A stretch of DNA of 64,000 bases, taken from the NCBI RefSeq assembly GCF_905171775.1, contig NC_053489.1, positions 596,172,581 to 596,236,580 of the forward strand, in the 5' to 3' direction. Shown piece by piece: positions 1 to 11,027 of the stretch. The DNA comes from Rana temporaria (lineage: Eukaryota; Chordata; Amphibia; Anura; Ranidae). The first letter of the stretch is position 1, and each line of letters starts with the position of its first letter. The position numbers and the translations under genes are program-made. Under the pieces are notes generated by a model. The model saw only the letters and a list, made by a program, of their open reading frames with translations. It was not told where the DNA came from and made no database searches.

Positions 1-612
1 TTTGTTGGTGGTGGTGGTGCTGGTGCCACAACACTGTAAGCCCTCACAGTTACTCTTGGTGGGCGCAGGAATGGGCCCTGCTGTGAAATATTCAATCAAG
101 AATTGTAATTACATGCCCCTGTTGAACAGGGGCAGAAAAATTGGGCCTTTGTTGGTGGTGGTGGTGGTGGTGCTGGTGCTACAACACTGTAAGCCCTCAC
201 AGTTACTCTTGGTGGGCGCAGAAATGGGCCCTGCTGTGAAATATTAGATCAAGAATTGTAATTACATGCCCATGTTGAAAAATTGGGCCTTAGGCACTGG
301 TGTTGGTGCCACAACACTGCAACCCCTCACAGATACTCTAGTTGAAGTGCAGGAATAAGCCCTGCTGCAAAGTATTGCATCAAAAATTGTAATTACGCGC
401 CCCTGTTAAACAGGGGCTGAAAAATTGGACCTTAGCCACTGGTGGCGGTGCCCAGAACCAAAAATGTTCTTACAAGCTATCAGCACGATCTTTGAGTAGG
501 AAAAGGATAGTCACTCAGCATGACAGGATAGTCACTCAGCATCAGCATTTCCCCCAAAAAATATTCAATTACATCAGCATCAGGTGCTTGGTAGCTGGTG
601 GTTATCCAAGCC
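1..612. repeat. Tandem repeat array, ~143-147 bp unit, plus short direct repeats
   Basis: About three units plus the start of a fourth begin near 1, 148, 290 and 433. Each unit holds a (GGT)n-rich start, the words GCCACAACACTG and CCCTCACAG, and ends near CAGGGGC-AGAAAAATTGG. A short direct repeat, GGATAGTCACTCAGCAT, follows at about 507-545. Open frames here are repeat artefacts. The array lies on the 3' side of the hAT relic at 1503-2410 (minus strand), so it may be that element's non-coding tail; this is inference. Confidence 0.75.
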
Positions 613-629
613 TGATTAAATTTTATCTG

Positions 630-1388
630 GTTGCAGTTCTACGGCGGCAGGTCGGCTCTTCTGCGCGAGAGCCCATAGCTCTACGTCGGCAGGCGAAGCA
701 GTCACTTGGGGCGCGCGCTCCCTGCTCGCCCCGGCAGTCGCGATCACCGCCGGGCACCCGCGATCGCTCGTTACAGAGCGAGAACCGGGTGCTGTGTGTG
801 TAAACACACAGCTCCCGGTCCTGTCAGGGGAGAAATGCCTGACCGTCTGTTCATACAATGTATGAACAGCGATCAATCATTTCCCCTAGTGAGTCCACCC
901 CCCTACAGTTAGAACACACCCAGGGAACATACTTAACCCCTTCCCCGCCCCCTAGTGTTAACCCCTTCCCTGCCAGTGGTATTTTTATAGTAATCAATGC
1001 ATTTTTATAGCACTGATCACTATAAAAATGGCAATGGTTCCAAAAATGTGTCAAAAGTGTCCAAAGTGTCCGCCATAATGTCGCAGTACCGGAAAAAAAT
1101 CACTGATCGCCGCCATTACTAGTAAAAAAAAATATTAATAAAAATGCCATAAAACTACCCCCTATTTTGTAAACGCTATAACTTTTGCGTAAACCAATCA
1201 ATAAACGCTTATTGCGATTTTTTTTTTTTTACGAAAAATATGTAGAAGAATACGTATCGGCCTAAACTGAGGAAAAAAATAGTTTTTTTATATATTTTTG
1301 GGGGATATTTATTATAGTAAAAAGTTAAAAATACTATTTTTTTTCAAAATTGTCGCTCTATTTTTGTTTATAGCGCAAAAACTGAAAT
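630..1388. mobile_element. Truncated CCACTT-type TTAA MITE
   Basis: The stretch matches other copies in this window (16769-17761, 38866-39716, 50870-51813): a GC-rich hairpin-rich block, then ACCCCTTCCC motifs, the phrase GTCCGCCATAATGTC, and an A/T-rich block ending at TTTATAGCGCAAAAA. The terminal block with CAAATACCACCAAAAGAAAG and the CCACTT/TTAA end are missing at the right, so the copy is truncated at ~1388. It is non-coding. Confidence 0.75.
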
Positions 1389-1418
1389 GCAAAAGAAGAG
1401 AGATATGGACAGCTGACA

Positions 1419-1501
1419 CGTTTCGCATTGGATATCAATGCTTAGTCATAGCTAGCTAGCTTTGGTAGCTATGACTAAGCATTGATATCCAATGCGAAAC
1501 G
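1419..1501. repeat. Perfect 35-bp inverted repeat (hairpin)
   Basis: Arms 1419-1453 and 1467-1501 are exact reverse complements, separated by a 13-nt spacer. It sits exactly at the junction between the truncated MITE and the hAT relic. The absence of mismatches suggests a young structure or conversion between the arms. Confidence 0.9.
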
Positions 1502-1502
1502 C

Positions 1503-2410
1503 TGTCTGGATAAAGGGGGCCTTGAGAGGTAAGGATGTCCTCCTCTTCCACCCTCTGTTCTGCCTCAAGGGCCCTATCCATTATTCCACTCAACGTGGGC
1601 TCCAACAAGTGGATAAGAGGGACAGTGTCACTGATGCATGCACTGTCACTGCTCACCATCCTCGTGGCCTCCTCAAATGGTGACAGGACAGTGCATGCAT
1701 CCCTGGTTATGGCCCACTGGCATGGGGAAAAAAACCAAGCTCCCCTGACCCTGTCCTGGTGCCATATTGGCACAGATCCACCTGGTGGGCATGTCACAGA
1801 TTAGGCGGTTCTTGGGCAGATTTTATTCATTTTGAAGGTCTGCCAGCCGAGCACTGGCATTATATGACTGTCGGAAATGCACACAGAGTTTCCTGGTCTG
1901 CTTCAGGACATCCTGTATGCCCGGGTACCTGCCCAAGAACCGCTGCACTACCAAGTTAAGGACATGAGCAAAACAGGGCACATGGGTCAGTTTTCCCTGT
2001 CGGAGGGCAGAGAGGAGGTTGGTGCCATTGTCGCAAACCACCATTCCTGGCTTAAGCTGGCATGGCGTCAACCACCTCTGAGCCTGCCCCTTCAGAGCTG
2101 ACAGAACCTCTGCCCCTGTGTGGCTCCTGTCCCCCAAGCACACCAGCTCAAGCACTGCATGGTATCTCTTTGCCTGCGTACCTGCGTAGCCCCTTGAACG
2201 CCTACGGAGCACCGCTGGTTGCAAAGACACATCAGCACAGAAGAGGAGGGGGTGGAGGAGAGAGGTGTGTCACAACCAGTAGTAGCATTTTGGAGGCACT
2301 ACTACTGTACCTTGTCCTGCATCCTTCCCAGCTGCCAGCAGAGTCCCCCAATGCGCCAGCAGTGTCTATATAGAGCCAAGGAGAGTTGTGAGTGCTCTCA
2401 GTACCCCGGG
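1503..2410 (-). pseudogene. hAT transposase relic, copy 1 (ZBED-like)
   Basis: Minus-strand frames at about 2230-1823 and 1797-1503 read as parts of a hAT transposase. Visible motifs are VVCDNGTNLL, then HVPCFAHVLNLVVQRFL, then RYPGIQDVLKQTRKL, followed by a C-terminal stretch with FEEATRMVSSDSACISD and a LLEPTLSGIMDRAL-like segment. This order matches the catalytic core and helical insertion of hAT/ZBED proteins. The N-terminal BED finger and the hATC dimerisation end are absent, and frameshifts separate the pieces. The same protein recurs, better preserved upstream, at 28780-33298. It is not functional. Confidence 0.85.
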
Positions 2411-2539
2411 GGTCAAAAACAGTAACCCTATTCGCAACAGTAACTGAAACCCAAACTTTGAGACCCCATTATGTTGGGGAGGTAAAGGGTGGTTAACAAG
2501 TAGAGCCAAAGTAATCTTGGCCGGTCATATCGCTATAGG

Positions 2540-2660
2540 GGTAAGGGACAGGAGGAAGGGGAATGGAGGGTAGAGGGCAGGGAGATAAGTTAAGAGAAGA
2601 AGAGAAAGGGAAAAAAAGGGGGGGTGGGGTAGGGGGGAAAGGAGGGTGGGTGGGGTCCAG
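2540..2660. repeat. Purine-rich low-complexity tract
   Basis: Plus strand is almost only A and G, with several G runs. It abuts the L1-Tx1 fragment and may be part of that element's 3' region. Confidence 0.7.
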
Positions 2661-2663
2661 TTT

Positions 2664-2895
2664 GCGAGGTTCTCTTTACAAACGGAAAATTTGCTCTCAA
2701 GGAAATAAGGACTTGTAGTAGTCCGAAGTTTTGAAATGCGTCCAGCATGCCCAGGTCATTGTGAATTTCTGTATACGGTCTTTAGAGATATGGATTAATT
2801 CCTCCATCTCCTCTATTTTGGATACTCTGTTCAGCCACTCTCTAATGGTTGGGATTTCTGTTGATCCACTGATTTCTACTTTTGCAGACTAGAGA
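2664..2895 (-). pseudogene. L1 (Tx1-type) ORF2 C-terminal fragment
   Basis: On the minus strand one frame reads IPTIREWLNRVSKIEEMEE, then LIHISKDRIQKFTMTWACW and FKTSDYYKSLF, the extreme C terminus typical of amphibian Tx1-like L1 ORF2 proteins. No reverse transcriptase core is present. It is a dead 3' fragment. Confidence 0.75.
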
Positions 2896-3629
2896 TTATA
2901 ACCAAACTTTGGAAACATTTATTATATGCCACTTCCTGCACATTCAGAGACTTTAAACATCTTAGATCATTAACACATTAGCGACTTTGGAAAGTTATCG
3001 TTTGGCCTGCCATGGCCAGCCCTACCTTGAGACAGTCGTATAATGGTTCTGCTGCATTTTTTCTGTTATGTTATTTTCGTTTTGAACTTTAATGTATCAT
3101 TCCTTACAGACAGACTAAATGTGTATGCCTATTTTTACTTATGGCAGTAAAGGGTGCTGGCAGCCTTTGTAAGTATGCAAATCTCTCGTACTCATAACTC
3201 ATCAGGTTACCAAGGTACACTCAGAGCCAGCTGGCTCACTCATACCCAAAATTAATTCCCAGAAAAACTGTCTTTCCTCTCTAGACCATCATTGTTTAGT
3301 TTATTATAATCAGCATTTAGATATATACAGCCTATAACATTGTTTCCCAATGGGCATACTGGGTGAACATAACCTGGGCATCACATTAACTGCCCTGTGC
3401 TTTCTTACATAGTATGCTCATGCCTCAGTTGCAATTCACTGTAGATCAGCCAGAGGTCATATTTAATGTTTAGTGATATTTTCTTTATGCATAATTAATC
3501 TTAGTCTTTGGGTCTCTCAAGACCAGCTCTCTATATTTGTTTAGGTCAGGGGATTACCCTGATCTCACACAATGTTAAGGAGTTTCACACGTCCCTTCTT
3601 AGAGAACTTAAAAAGGCAAAACCTCTTTT
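2896..3629. other. No recognised feature
   Basis: AT-rich single-copy-looking sequence. No convincing reading frame, RNA or repeat that I recognise. Confidence 0.5.
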
Positions 3630-3817
3630 TGTCTTCCTACTGACTGTGATTGGACACAGCCAATCACATGGTTAAAGAGCTGCAGATGTGGCTCTTTCTA
3701 GAGATCGGGGGGATCATAGGCGCGCTAGAGCAGCCATTCTGGGACTCCATGGCATGACGGCGTCCCAGAACAAGAGCCTCCCCGCTCTGCCGTCATATGC
3801 GGGCGGCAACTAGTTAA
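3630..3817. mobile_element. Fragment of a TTAA MITE (CAAGT/ACTAGTT end)
   Basis: The right end reads GGCGGCAACTAGTTAA, i.e. a CCAGTTGC-like terminus next to TTAA (3814-3817). The internal block GCTGCAGATGTGGCTCTTT resembles ranid TTAA MITEs. The left part is truncated. Confidence 0.5.
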
Positions 3818-4086
3818 TGTACTCTAATATACTCTAATCAGATACTACAGACCCGGCTAGATTCAGAAGCCAGTGGGAATCTTCACTTCGGATGCAATTC
3901 TCAAGCCCACGGGGGGACAATGCATGTATTCTAGCACACAAATGCTCAATTAGCACTAGGTTGCAATAACATTTCTACAAACTGCTATCACCAGTAGTAC
4001 GCTACACCAGTGAAGGGGAATAAATGGTACCCAATGGCTTCTTTAAGTGTAGACTCTATATTCAAGTCAGTGCAGGCAGTGTATTT

Positions 4087-4087
<1 letters not shown>

Positions 4088-4146
<59 letters not shown>
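4088..4146. repeat. (AT)n microsatellite
   Basis: Near-perfect AT dinucleotide run of about 57 bp. Confidence 0.98.
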
Positions 4147-4149
<3 letters not shown>

Positions 4150-4199
4150 TCTGCATTCAGTATAGACAATGCATGCAGTGTAGTTTATATAATACAGTG

Positions 4200-4740
4200 T
4201 ATTGAAGTGGTTAAGGGGAACCCTGCGACATTTTTTTTCAATGGCGTGGGGGCCCCCCCCAAAATCCATACCAGGCCCTTCAGGGAAACCATGCGCAAAA
4301 ATAAAAAAAATGGCGTGGGTCCCACCAAAATATATACCAGACCCTTATCTGAGCATGCAACCTGGCAAGCCATAGGAAAAAGGGGTGCTTTGGGGTCCAT
4401 GTTGATGGGGACAAGGGTTTCATCCCCACAACCCTTGCCTGGTGGTTGTGGGGGTCTTTGGGCGGGGGGCTTATCGGAATCTGGAAGCTCCCTTTAACAA
4501 GGGGGCCCCCAAATCCCGGCCCCCCTATGTGAATGGATATCGGGTACAATGTACCCCTTCCCATTCACCAAAAAAGTGTCAAAAATGTAAAAACACCAGC
4601 AGACAGGTTCTGCCAAAAGTGTCCTGCGATGTAAATCCATGGCGCCAACGGTCCAGAAAAAAAATGGAAAAACTCTGCCTCCATGGGTGGCGTCACTCCG
4701 ATTTCAGCCTTTTTGCGGTGACAGCTGTTGTATAGCCAAG
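4200..4740. repeat. Single-arm copy of the palindromic repeat found at 19149-21163
   Basis: Shares with the later palindrome the blocks TCCATACCAGACCC, ACAACCCTTGCC, GGGCTTATCGGAATCTGG and the hairpin GTGAATGGATAT...CCATTCAC. Here only one arm is present. Open frames in it are composition artefacts. Confidence 0.75.
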
Positions 4741-5011
4741 GGCCAATTCAAAACATCACCCTAGAGACTGAATTCAGTCTAAAAAGACTTATAAATTTTC
4801 TTTTCTTTTGAGTCCATTTGGCATCAGGGCATTTAGTTTGTATATCCAGAACTTTTCCTTTTTAAGGAGAACTTAATTTTTGGATTGATGATGCCAAAGA
4901 AAATGCTGAGCTATTGGACTTTTGGTTCCTTATGTTTAATGTCACCGAGATGTTCACCGATATGACACAAAGTTGATGTTTGGTTTAGTTGATGGAATAT
5001 TCACCATGAAT

Positions 5012-5142
5012 ATACGCCGCCGCAAGTTTTGAGGTAAGTGCTTTGTGAATTAAGCACTCGCCTCAAAAACTTGCGGCGGCGGATCGTAAATCAGATAGGT
5101 TACGCGGATTTAAAGATCCGCTAACCTATCTGAATCTGGCCC
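5012..5142. mobile_element. 3' fragment of the GGGCCAGATTC MITE family
   Basis: Contains the GCCGCCGCAAG...CTTGCGGCGG hairpin and ends CTGAATCTGGCCC as in the full copies (11028, 23715, 24864, 27190, 52333). The left part is lost. Confidence 0.8.
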
Positions 5143-5188
5143 CTTGTCTGTGTATGATGCTTGGGGTAAAGGGCTGGTATTAGCTATC

Positions 5189-5875
5189 GGTCTGCTGGAA
5201 GAAGATCACTGAAGAAGTCACGAGACCGTGACGTAACCACGTAGGAAGTACGACCACGTGATCTATGCAAATAGCCGGAGGCCAGCAGAAGTAAGCCGGC
5301 TTGTCATCTAGCCGCGTCCTGAGCTGCAGCGCGATTTGCCTGTTTTAAACCCCTTTTTTATGAAGATTTTATTAAAATCCACCACCTTATACCAAACGTT
5401 CTTCACCATTGTGGTGTCATTTCTCCTACTCTACCCCTTTGGCTCCAATCCATGAGATGTACGGACCCTAGGATCTTTCATCATCCCAGGACGCCATTGG
5501 AATCCAATAAGGAGCGGCGGCGCTGATCCAGAAGGAGAAGGAACCACTTGCCCTTTATGCACATATACCATCGGATGAAGGTAAGGGCAATATGAGAACG
5601 GTTATTGGATTCATTTACCATGTCTAGAAGATCCATCCACTCTATCTGCTCTATTTGATCACCCATTTATGGACTCTATCATTCAGTGTTATTTTATTTT
5701 ATTTTAATTTTATTTCCATTCAGCGGAGAAGTTATTCACACGTTTTGGACTGTTTAGCCCATTTTGTCACTTTGTGCACAGTGTGTTGGCTGTCTAAGCC
5801 ATATATCTATATATTTTTTTTTGCACTATTACTTTAGCACTTATCAGTTTTCTATATTTACAGGTCTGCTGGAAG
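5189..5875 (+). mobile_element. Penelope-like terminal unit (pLTR-like) with 13-bp target duplication
   Basis: A 661-bp insert (5202-5862) is flanked by identical direct repeats GGTCTGCTGGAAG at 5189-5201 and 5863-5875. Just inside the left end is a decayed hammerhead-like core (5209-5245). Downstream lie a T-rich AATAAA-like region and a GTAAGG donor-like word (about 5580) with a pyrimidine-rich TTTACAG before the right repeat. No reverse transcriptase is present. PLEs are known to make variable target duplications and to carry hammerheads in their terminal repeats; the assignment rests on that and on the similarity of layout to 45.0-47.2 kb. Confidence 0.6.
5209..5245 (+). ncRNA. Decayed hammerhead-like ribozyme core
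   Basis: CTGAAGA at 5209-5215, a perfect 6-bp stem II (GTCACG 5217-5222 with CGTGAC 5227-5232), then GTAA where the core needs GAAA. The flanking bases do not form a stem I at the expected place. Likely an inactive relic. Confidence 0.45.
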
Positions 5876-6325
5876 GGTTTGGAGGGCAAGAGGCACTGTT
5901 TGGCAGGCGCACCCAGGCTGGGTGCCAGGCAGTCCATCACAGGTATAAAACAAGTTAATTTGTTATATATCTATTCAGTCTTTTCAGTGCTACACAACAA
6001 TTATGCTTTACTGTTCCTTCCCACAAGTCTATAGGTCAGCTAACTCATGGAAAACAATGTAATCCCTATGAGTCCCTACATGTTCTAAAGTAGTGGAAGT
6101 AAACTGCTGGATCGAATGTTAAATTATGGACACCTTAATGTGCAAGTAGGGCAACACAGTGGTTAAGGGGTTGGCACTTTCACCTAGCAGCACTAGGGCT
6201 GTTGGTTTGAATCCCAACCACAACACATTTGCATGTCCTCCCTGTGACTCCATAGGTTACCTCCCACACTCCAAAGACATTCTGATAGGTTAACTGGCCC
6301 TAGTATGTGTATGTATGAATGTGAG

Positions 6326-7226
6326 TTAAAGGATCACTAAAGGATTTTTTTTTTTTTTTAGCTAAATAGCTTCCTTTACCTTACTGCAGTCCTGGTTTCA
6401 TGTCCTTATTGTTCGTTTTTGCTTTGAAGTTGCTGTAATTCTGCTGTGATCTCCACACTTCCTGCTTGTCTGGCTCCTTATAACCACAGTACTGGGAGCT
6501 TTTCACGGTGGTCTAAGCTGTCATTACTGTGTGTCTAAAACTTAAAGCGGTGGTTCACCCACACTAACAACATTTGAGCATTAAATTAGGCATAGTAGCG
6601 CGAGCTACAGTATGCCTGTATTGATCTTTTTAGCCCGGTACTCACTGTGCAATCCTCTATAGAAGGATTGCACGAAGATAGCCGGAACAGGTCTCGGCTC
6701 TTCACGGCGCTATACGGCGCAGGCGCCGTGAAGCGCCAAGTCCTATTTCGGCTATTTCCGGAGAAGCGTGACGTGCCATAGCCGGCCGTCAATCATCCTC
6801 CCTCTTGATAGGAACGCTCAGTCGGAATATTCTATAGAGGATTGCACAGTGAGGATCTATAGAGGATTGCACAGTGAGGCTAAAAAAATCAATACAGGCA
6901 TACTGTAGCTCGTGCTACTATGCCTAATTTAATGCTATAAAAAAAAAATGTTTCATTAGGGTGAACCACCGCTTTAACAGAACCAATCAGATTAATTTTA
7001 AAAACAAAATGCTGCCCTGGATTTGTTTGTTTTTGTTCTGTGGGTCTCTCTAGTTCACAGAAACATGAAACCAGTTTAAAAGTGAAACTAACCTGCAGAC
7101 ACATTATATGATTGATTTTTATCTATTTGTAATCATTTTTTAAAAGGAATCAGTTAACTTTTATGTCTCTATACCCTGTAAACAGTCATTTCAGCAAAAA
7201 CATGTTTTCCTTTAGTGACCCTTTAA
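6326..7226. mobile_element. T2-type TTAA MITE (outer)
   Basis: Termini TTAAAGGATCACTAAAGG and CCTTTAGTGACCCTTTAA are inverted copies with a TTAA at each end. This fits the TTAAAGG terminus of T2-type MITEs described in Xenopus and linked to Kolobok transposases. It holds a second nested element at 6542-6977. Confidence 0.85.
6542..6977. mobile_element. Nested TTAA MITE with AAAGCGGTGGTTCACCC ends
   Basis: Inverted termini TTAAAGCGGTGGTTCACCC (left) and GGGTGAACCACCGCTTTAA (right, one mismatch tolerated) with TTAA on both sides. A GC-rich palindromic core contains GGCGCAGGCGCC, and an internal GATTGCACAGTGAG direct repeat is present. Non-coding. Confidence 0.85.
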
Positions 7227-7270
7227 GGACCATGTAAGCTCCTTTAAGGCTGGGACTGATGTGTCTGGCT

Positions 7271-8409
7271 CAATAGGAATTATACATAAAAATAATATGC
7301 TCATTGAAATTAAACCATACTTTACCTTTTCCAAAGATAATCACAGGATTGTAGCCCAGTTATCTTGTACTTTGTGTGATGCATACAAATATGTAGATTA
7401 CATAGTATATGCATTCTGTTATAGCACATGGACATCTCATGTCTGTTATTTCAGATTCAACAGCTAATTGGCTGTGTCACTCAATATCAATATTATGTAA
7501 ATTTGATGTATATGTAGACACTTAATAAACGTTGGATGTTTTAGAACAGTGCTGGACAATAGATGTTTTACTGCCTTGCTATCATAATTTCATGAGCATA
7601 TTTTGCTCATCTACAATGCCCTATTTCCCTATCCCCTATCTAATTTTATTTCAGCGATGCAGACATTCTGTAAATATGTCTTGGTACACCTTGTAATATA
7701 AGGTCTCTTGGCTGTCTATCATTCAGGTGTTTCAGACTGTGGGTAATATCAACTTGATTATCTTGACAGGCTTTAGGGAGGGAGAGGCTTGATGATTCCA
7801 TATGATGACTCAGTTCTTGAGTGCTCCTTGCCCTGAAAGCTAAAATTACCTACTGAAAGCCTCTACTAGCTCAGACATCATTAAAATTCAATGCCTTTAT
7901 TGTATCTGTGGCGGTATAACATATTTAATGAGTGCCGTACTTATGTTCTCCAAATGCTTTATCTATAGGTGTCAAGTAGACATCTCTATATCACTTTGGT
8001 CAGCAAAAGGGAGCCTGTTTAAAGGGCATTGTCAGCTTATATATTTGTTAAACAAAATAAAAGTACTAAAATAAATCCTTTGTATGTACTGTATATGCTA
8101 AGAAATCAAAGCTGTTAAAAAGATAATTATTCTATGGGGATACATTTATGTAATTATGAGTTGCTCTGAATCAGTCTCTGTCCCTCCATTTAAACACTTT
8201 TAGAAATTTTAGAAATAACATGAAGATCAGTAGAATATTTCCATGCATAAACTTATGGAATAAATGCTGCTCTGAATGAGTGATATGCCTGAAAACATGA
8301 GGTGAACATTTTTTAGAGGGCCTCTGTTGTAGTAAGTACACTGCAATTAATATTATAGATACTGTAGAATTGTTTTTCATTTATTTTTTTCAGATTAGGA
8401 AATGGACGA
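7271..8409. other. No recognised feature
   Basis: AT-rich, mostly unique-looking sequence without convincing coding or structured RNA signal. Confidence 0.5.
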
Positions 8410-8670
8410 ATTAAAGTGGTTCCAAACTGGCTTAAGGTTTTAACCCTAAGCATTAATGTGAAAAAAAACTTCTAGTATCAGCTCTCCTCACGCCCCCAAA
8501 TACTTACCTTCATCTTCTTTCGATCCAGCATTGTGCTCAAGAGCAGCATCACTCTCTCGCTCCACACAGGCACAGAGGCAGCAGCTAAGGCCATTGTCTC
8601 CTGTTTCTGTCAATCAAATACTGTGAGGAGGGAGTGGGGGACAGGGCTAAGCCAGGCTGTGTGCGTCTAT
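8410..8670. repeat. Fragment of an interspersed repeat
   Basis: AAGTGGTTCCAAAC start, then ACTTACCTTCATCTTC and GATCCAGC, resembling ranid MITEs of the AGTGGTTGTAAA type; only one end is visible. Confidence 0.4.
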
Positions 8671-8689
8671 GTGGTATAGTGTAATATAA

Positions 8690-9830
8690 TCAGTGCAAAC
8701 AGCAAGAATATATGTGCAATTATCTTTCAATGTGCAGCAATCTTCCAATAATAAACTTTTAAAGTGCAATATATAAGTGCAGTCACATATTAAATATATA
8801 ACATGTGTAAGCAATAAAACTAGGAAAACACAAGAGCTCAAATAGCCCAATAAAGTTATGCCCAAATTTCAAATGTAAAAAAACATCTACTGCTTGTGTA
8901 AACTCAGAGTGACAGTCCATAAATTACTTCACTGTGTTTGGTGCCCAGCACCTCCAGATACAATACCTACTCACCTCCAGTCTCTGACCCCACTACAGAG
9001 TCATAAAGACCTTAATGACCTCCACTCTAGATCATACAGGACTTTATAGACTCCTCCAAATGGTGTCCCTGTATCATACTACTCCCCTTCTTGGTTCCAA
9101 GTTAACCATACATTTCATGAAATAGAAATGGAGAAAACAAGGTGCTCTCTGCTTCAAGTAATTTATTTAAGACTGAATCAAGGGATTAAAAACACTCACA
9201 TAAATAAATGAAAAACAGGCACAAATCAGCTCACCACACTGATACAAAGTAGTGATGTCATGTAAAATGGCTCCTCCCACCCATACGTGTTACGCCCACC
9301 AGTGGTGGCCTGCTGAAGAAGCCTGCTGGTGGGCATAACGCCTGTTTTTCATTTATTTATGTGAGTGTTTTTAATCCCTTGATTCAATCTTAAATAAATT
9401 ACTTGAAGCAGAGAGCACTATAGTTTCTCCATTTCTATTTCATGATATGTTGCATGGCTGATTGGGAACCAAGAAGTGGAGTAGTATGATCCAGGGATGC
9501 CATTTGGAGGAGTCTTCCAAGTCCTGTGTCATCTAGAGTGGAGGTCATTAAGGTCGTTATGACTCTGTAGTAGGGTCAGAACCTGGAGGTGAGCAGGCAT
9601 TTTATCTGGAGGTGGTGGGCACGGAACACACTAAAGTCATTTATGAACTGTCACTTTGGGTTTGCACAAGTGGTGGATTTTTTACATTTAGAATTTAGAC
9701 ACTATTTTAATGGACTATTTGAGCCCTTGTGTTTCCCGGTTTTATTGTTTATACATTTTATATATTTAATATGTGAGACGCACTTTATGTTTGTGTCTAT
9801 AGACACACAAAGTCTGTCTTGAGGGGAAGC
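8690..9830. repeat. Large imperfect inverted repeat of two PLE-like tails, head to head
   Basis: The left arm (~8765-9218) is the reverse complement of the right arm (~9341-9785) over ~450 bp with scattered mismatches. Shared blocks include AAATAAATGAAAAACAGG, TTAAAAACACTCACAT, GAAATAGAAATGGAGAAA and CTCCTCCAAATGG. The centre has IR arms 9289-9302 and 9326-9339. A CTGAAGA word (9313-9319) and CATAAC resemble a decayed hammerhead on the plus strand; GGCGTAACACGTATGG on the minus strand looks like the 3' half of another. Confidence 0.7.
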
Positions 9831-11027
9831 CTGCCCTTCTTGCAAGTGCTTGCTTTGGAGCAGACATAGAAGAAGGGGATCTAAGATTTCCGGTGGGGGA
9901 CCCCAGAAGAAGAGGTTCATGGCCGCTCTGTGCAATACTATTGCACAGAGCAGGTGAGTATAACATGTCTATTATTTTATAATAATAAAAAAGGGCTTTA
10001 AAAATGCTTTAATCAAATGTATATGCATACAGTATAACTTGAAACCAAGTACCATCTTCACATTTGCATTAGGTAGTACTGTATGTGGCTATACTTGTCA
10101 AAACTCACACATTTTCAGTGTTTCATAGAATAAGTCCATATGGCATATGACAACTATTGTCAATAATACATTTTCTGTACATTTCAAGTTCTTGATAATC
10201 ATGAGCAATATCCTGTTTACTTTCACCTTCTTGATACAATTTGTATTTTTTTTCATAAAATGAGTAGCTCTGCTGTCTGCTATGTAGAATGCAGCTGTGC
10301 TAAAACTTTATTGGGGTACTTCTTCCACAGTACTGGAGAGCTGTAAAGCACAAACAGATAACTATACGTTTTCTAATTTTTAAATTATATGGAGGGTGCT
10401 CAAAAAATGGCGGACTCTCCTGTATCTCCAGCCCAAGCACCCCTGGGAGGGAGACAAATGGTGCTAAGAGACACGAGGAACATAAGTGCCAGAAGATGTT
10501 GCTTGCAGAACCTCTAACTGGAGATGCTGACCAGAAAGATACAGCAGAAAGTGTGCCTAGCAGTGTCAGACAAGAAGTCAGCAGAACCACAAGAAGAACC
10601 AGAATATTTTAAAGGGGAACTCTGGCTAGGCTGCAGATTCATGATGACAGAGACCTCCGGTGTCACCAGTAGACTGACAGCAGGAGTATACATAGACGTC
10701 TGCAGCTGATTTTTAAAGTAGTCCAGAGCAGGCACTAAGCGATAGCATGGAGCAGAATTAGGAGCAGTAGTGGAGTCCCAGAGCTAGCAAACCAAGGTCA
10801 GGAATGAACTGGCAGTGCAGTATCAAATCATAAACCAGGTCGTGGATGTAGTTATTTATAAATAAATAAAATTGTGCGCTTAGGTAAAATGTGTAAAGGT
10901 TGCGGTCCCCCTAAAAATTCTCTCTAGGGAGGACAATAAAGTGAAAAGGTATAAAACGGGGTGATGGCGCTACCTATTATGAGTCTCCAAAAAGTGTGAA
11001 AAGAGCTTCCTAATAATAGGGCACAGA
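9831..11027. other. Mostly unrecognised sequence
   Basis: About 9831-9985 has a TGCAATACTATTGCACAGAG hairpin seen in T2-type MITEs, so this may be a fragment. The rest shows no gene or repeat that I can name. Confidence 0.4.

Larger units (their letters stand above)
6149..7270 (+). mobile_element. tRNA-derived SINE (V-SINE type), split by a TTAA MITE
   Basis: Left part 6149-6329 has a CACAGTGGTTAAG A-box-like start, the B-box-like GGTTTGAATCCC (6204-6215), then CATGTCCTCCCTGTG and CTCCCACACTCCAAAGACAT, typical of vertebrate V-SINEs (DANA/HE1-like). The remainder, starting GGACCATGTAAGCTCC, resumes at 7227. The two halves join through a single TTAA, the exact site of the T2-type MITE inserted at 6326-7226. 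It is a SINE relic, not a tRNA gene. Confidence 0.8.

Noticed and set aside
5203..5264. Extended hammerhead with stem I AGATCA/TGATCT and a long stem III
   Set aside because: The pairing exists (5203-5208 with 5259-5264), but the bases before the 3' strand are not the required T-H cleavage site and GAAA is GTAA.
6149..6230. Possible tRNA gene
   Set aside because: The B-box-like word belongs to a tRNA-derived SINE; no cloverleaf with acceptor stem can be built.
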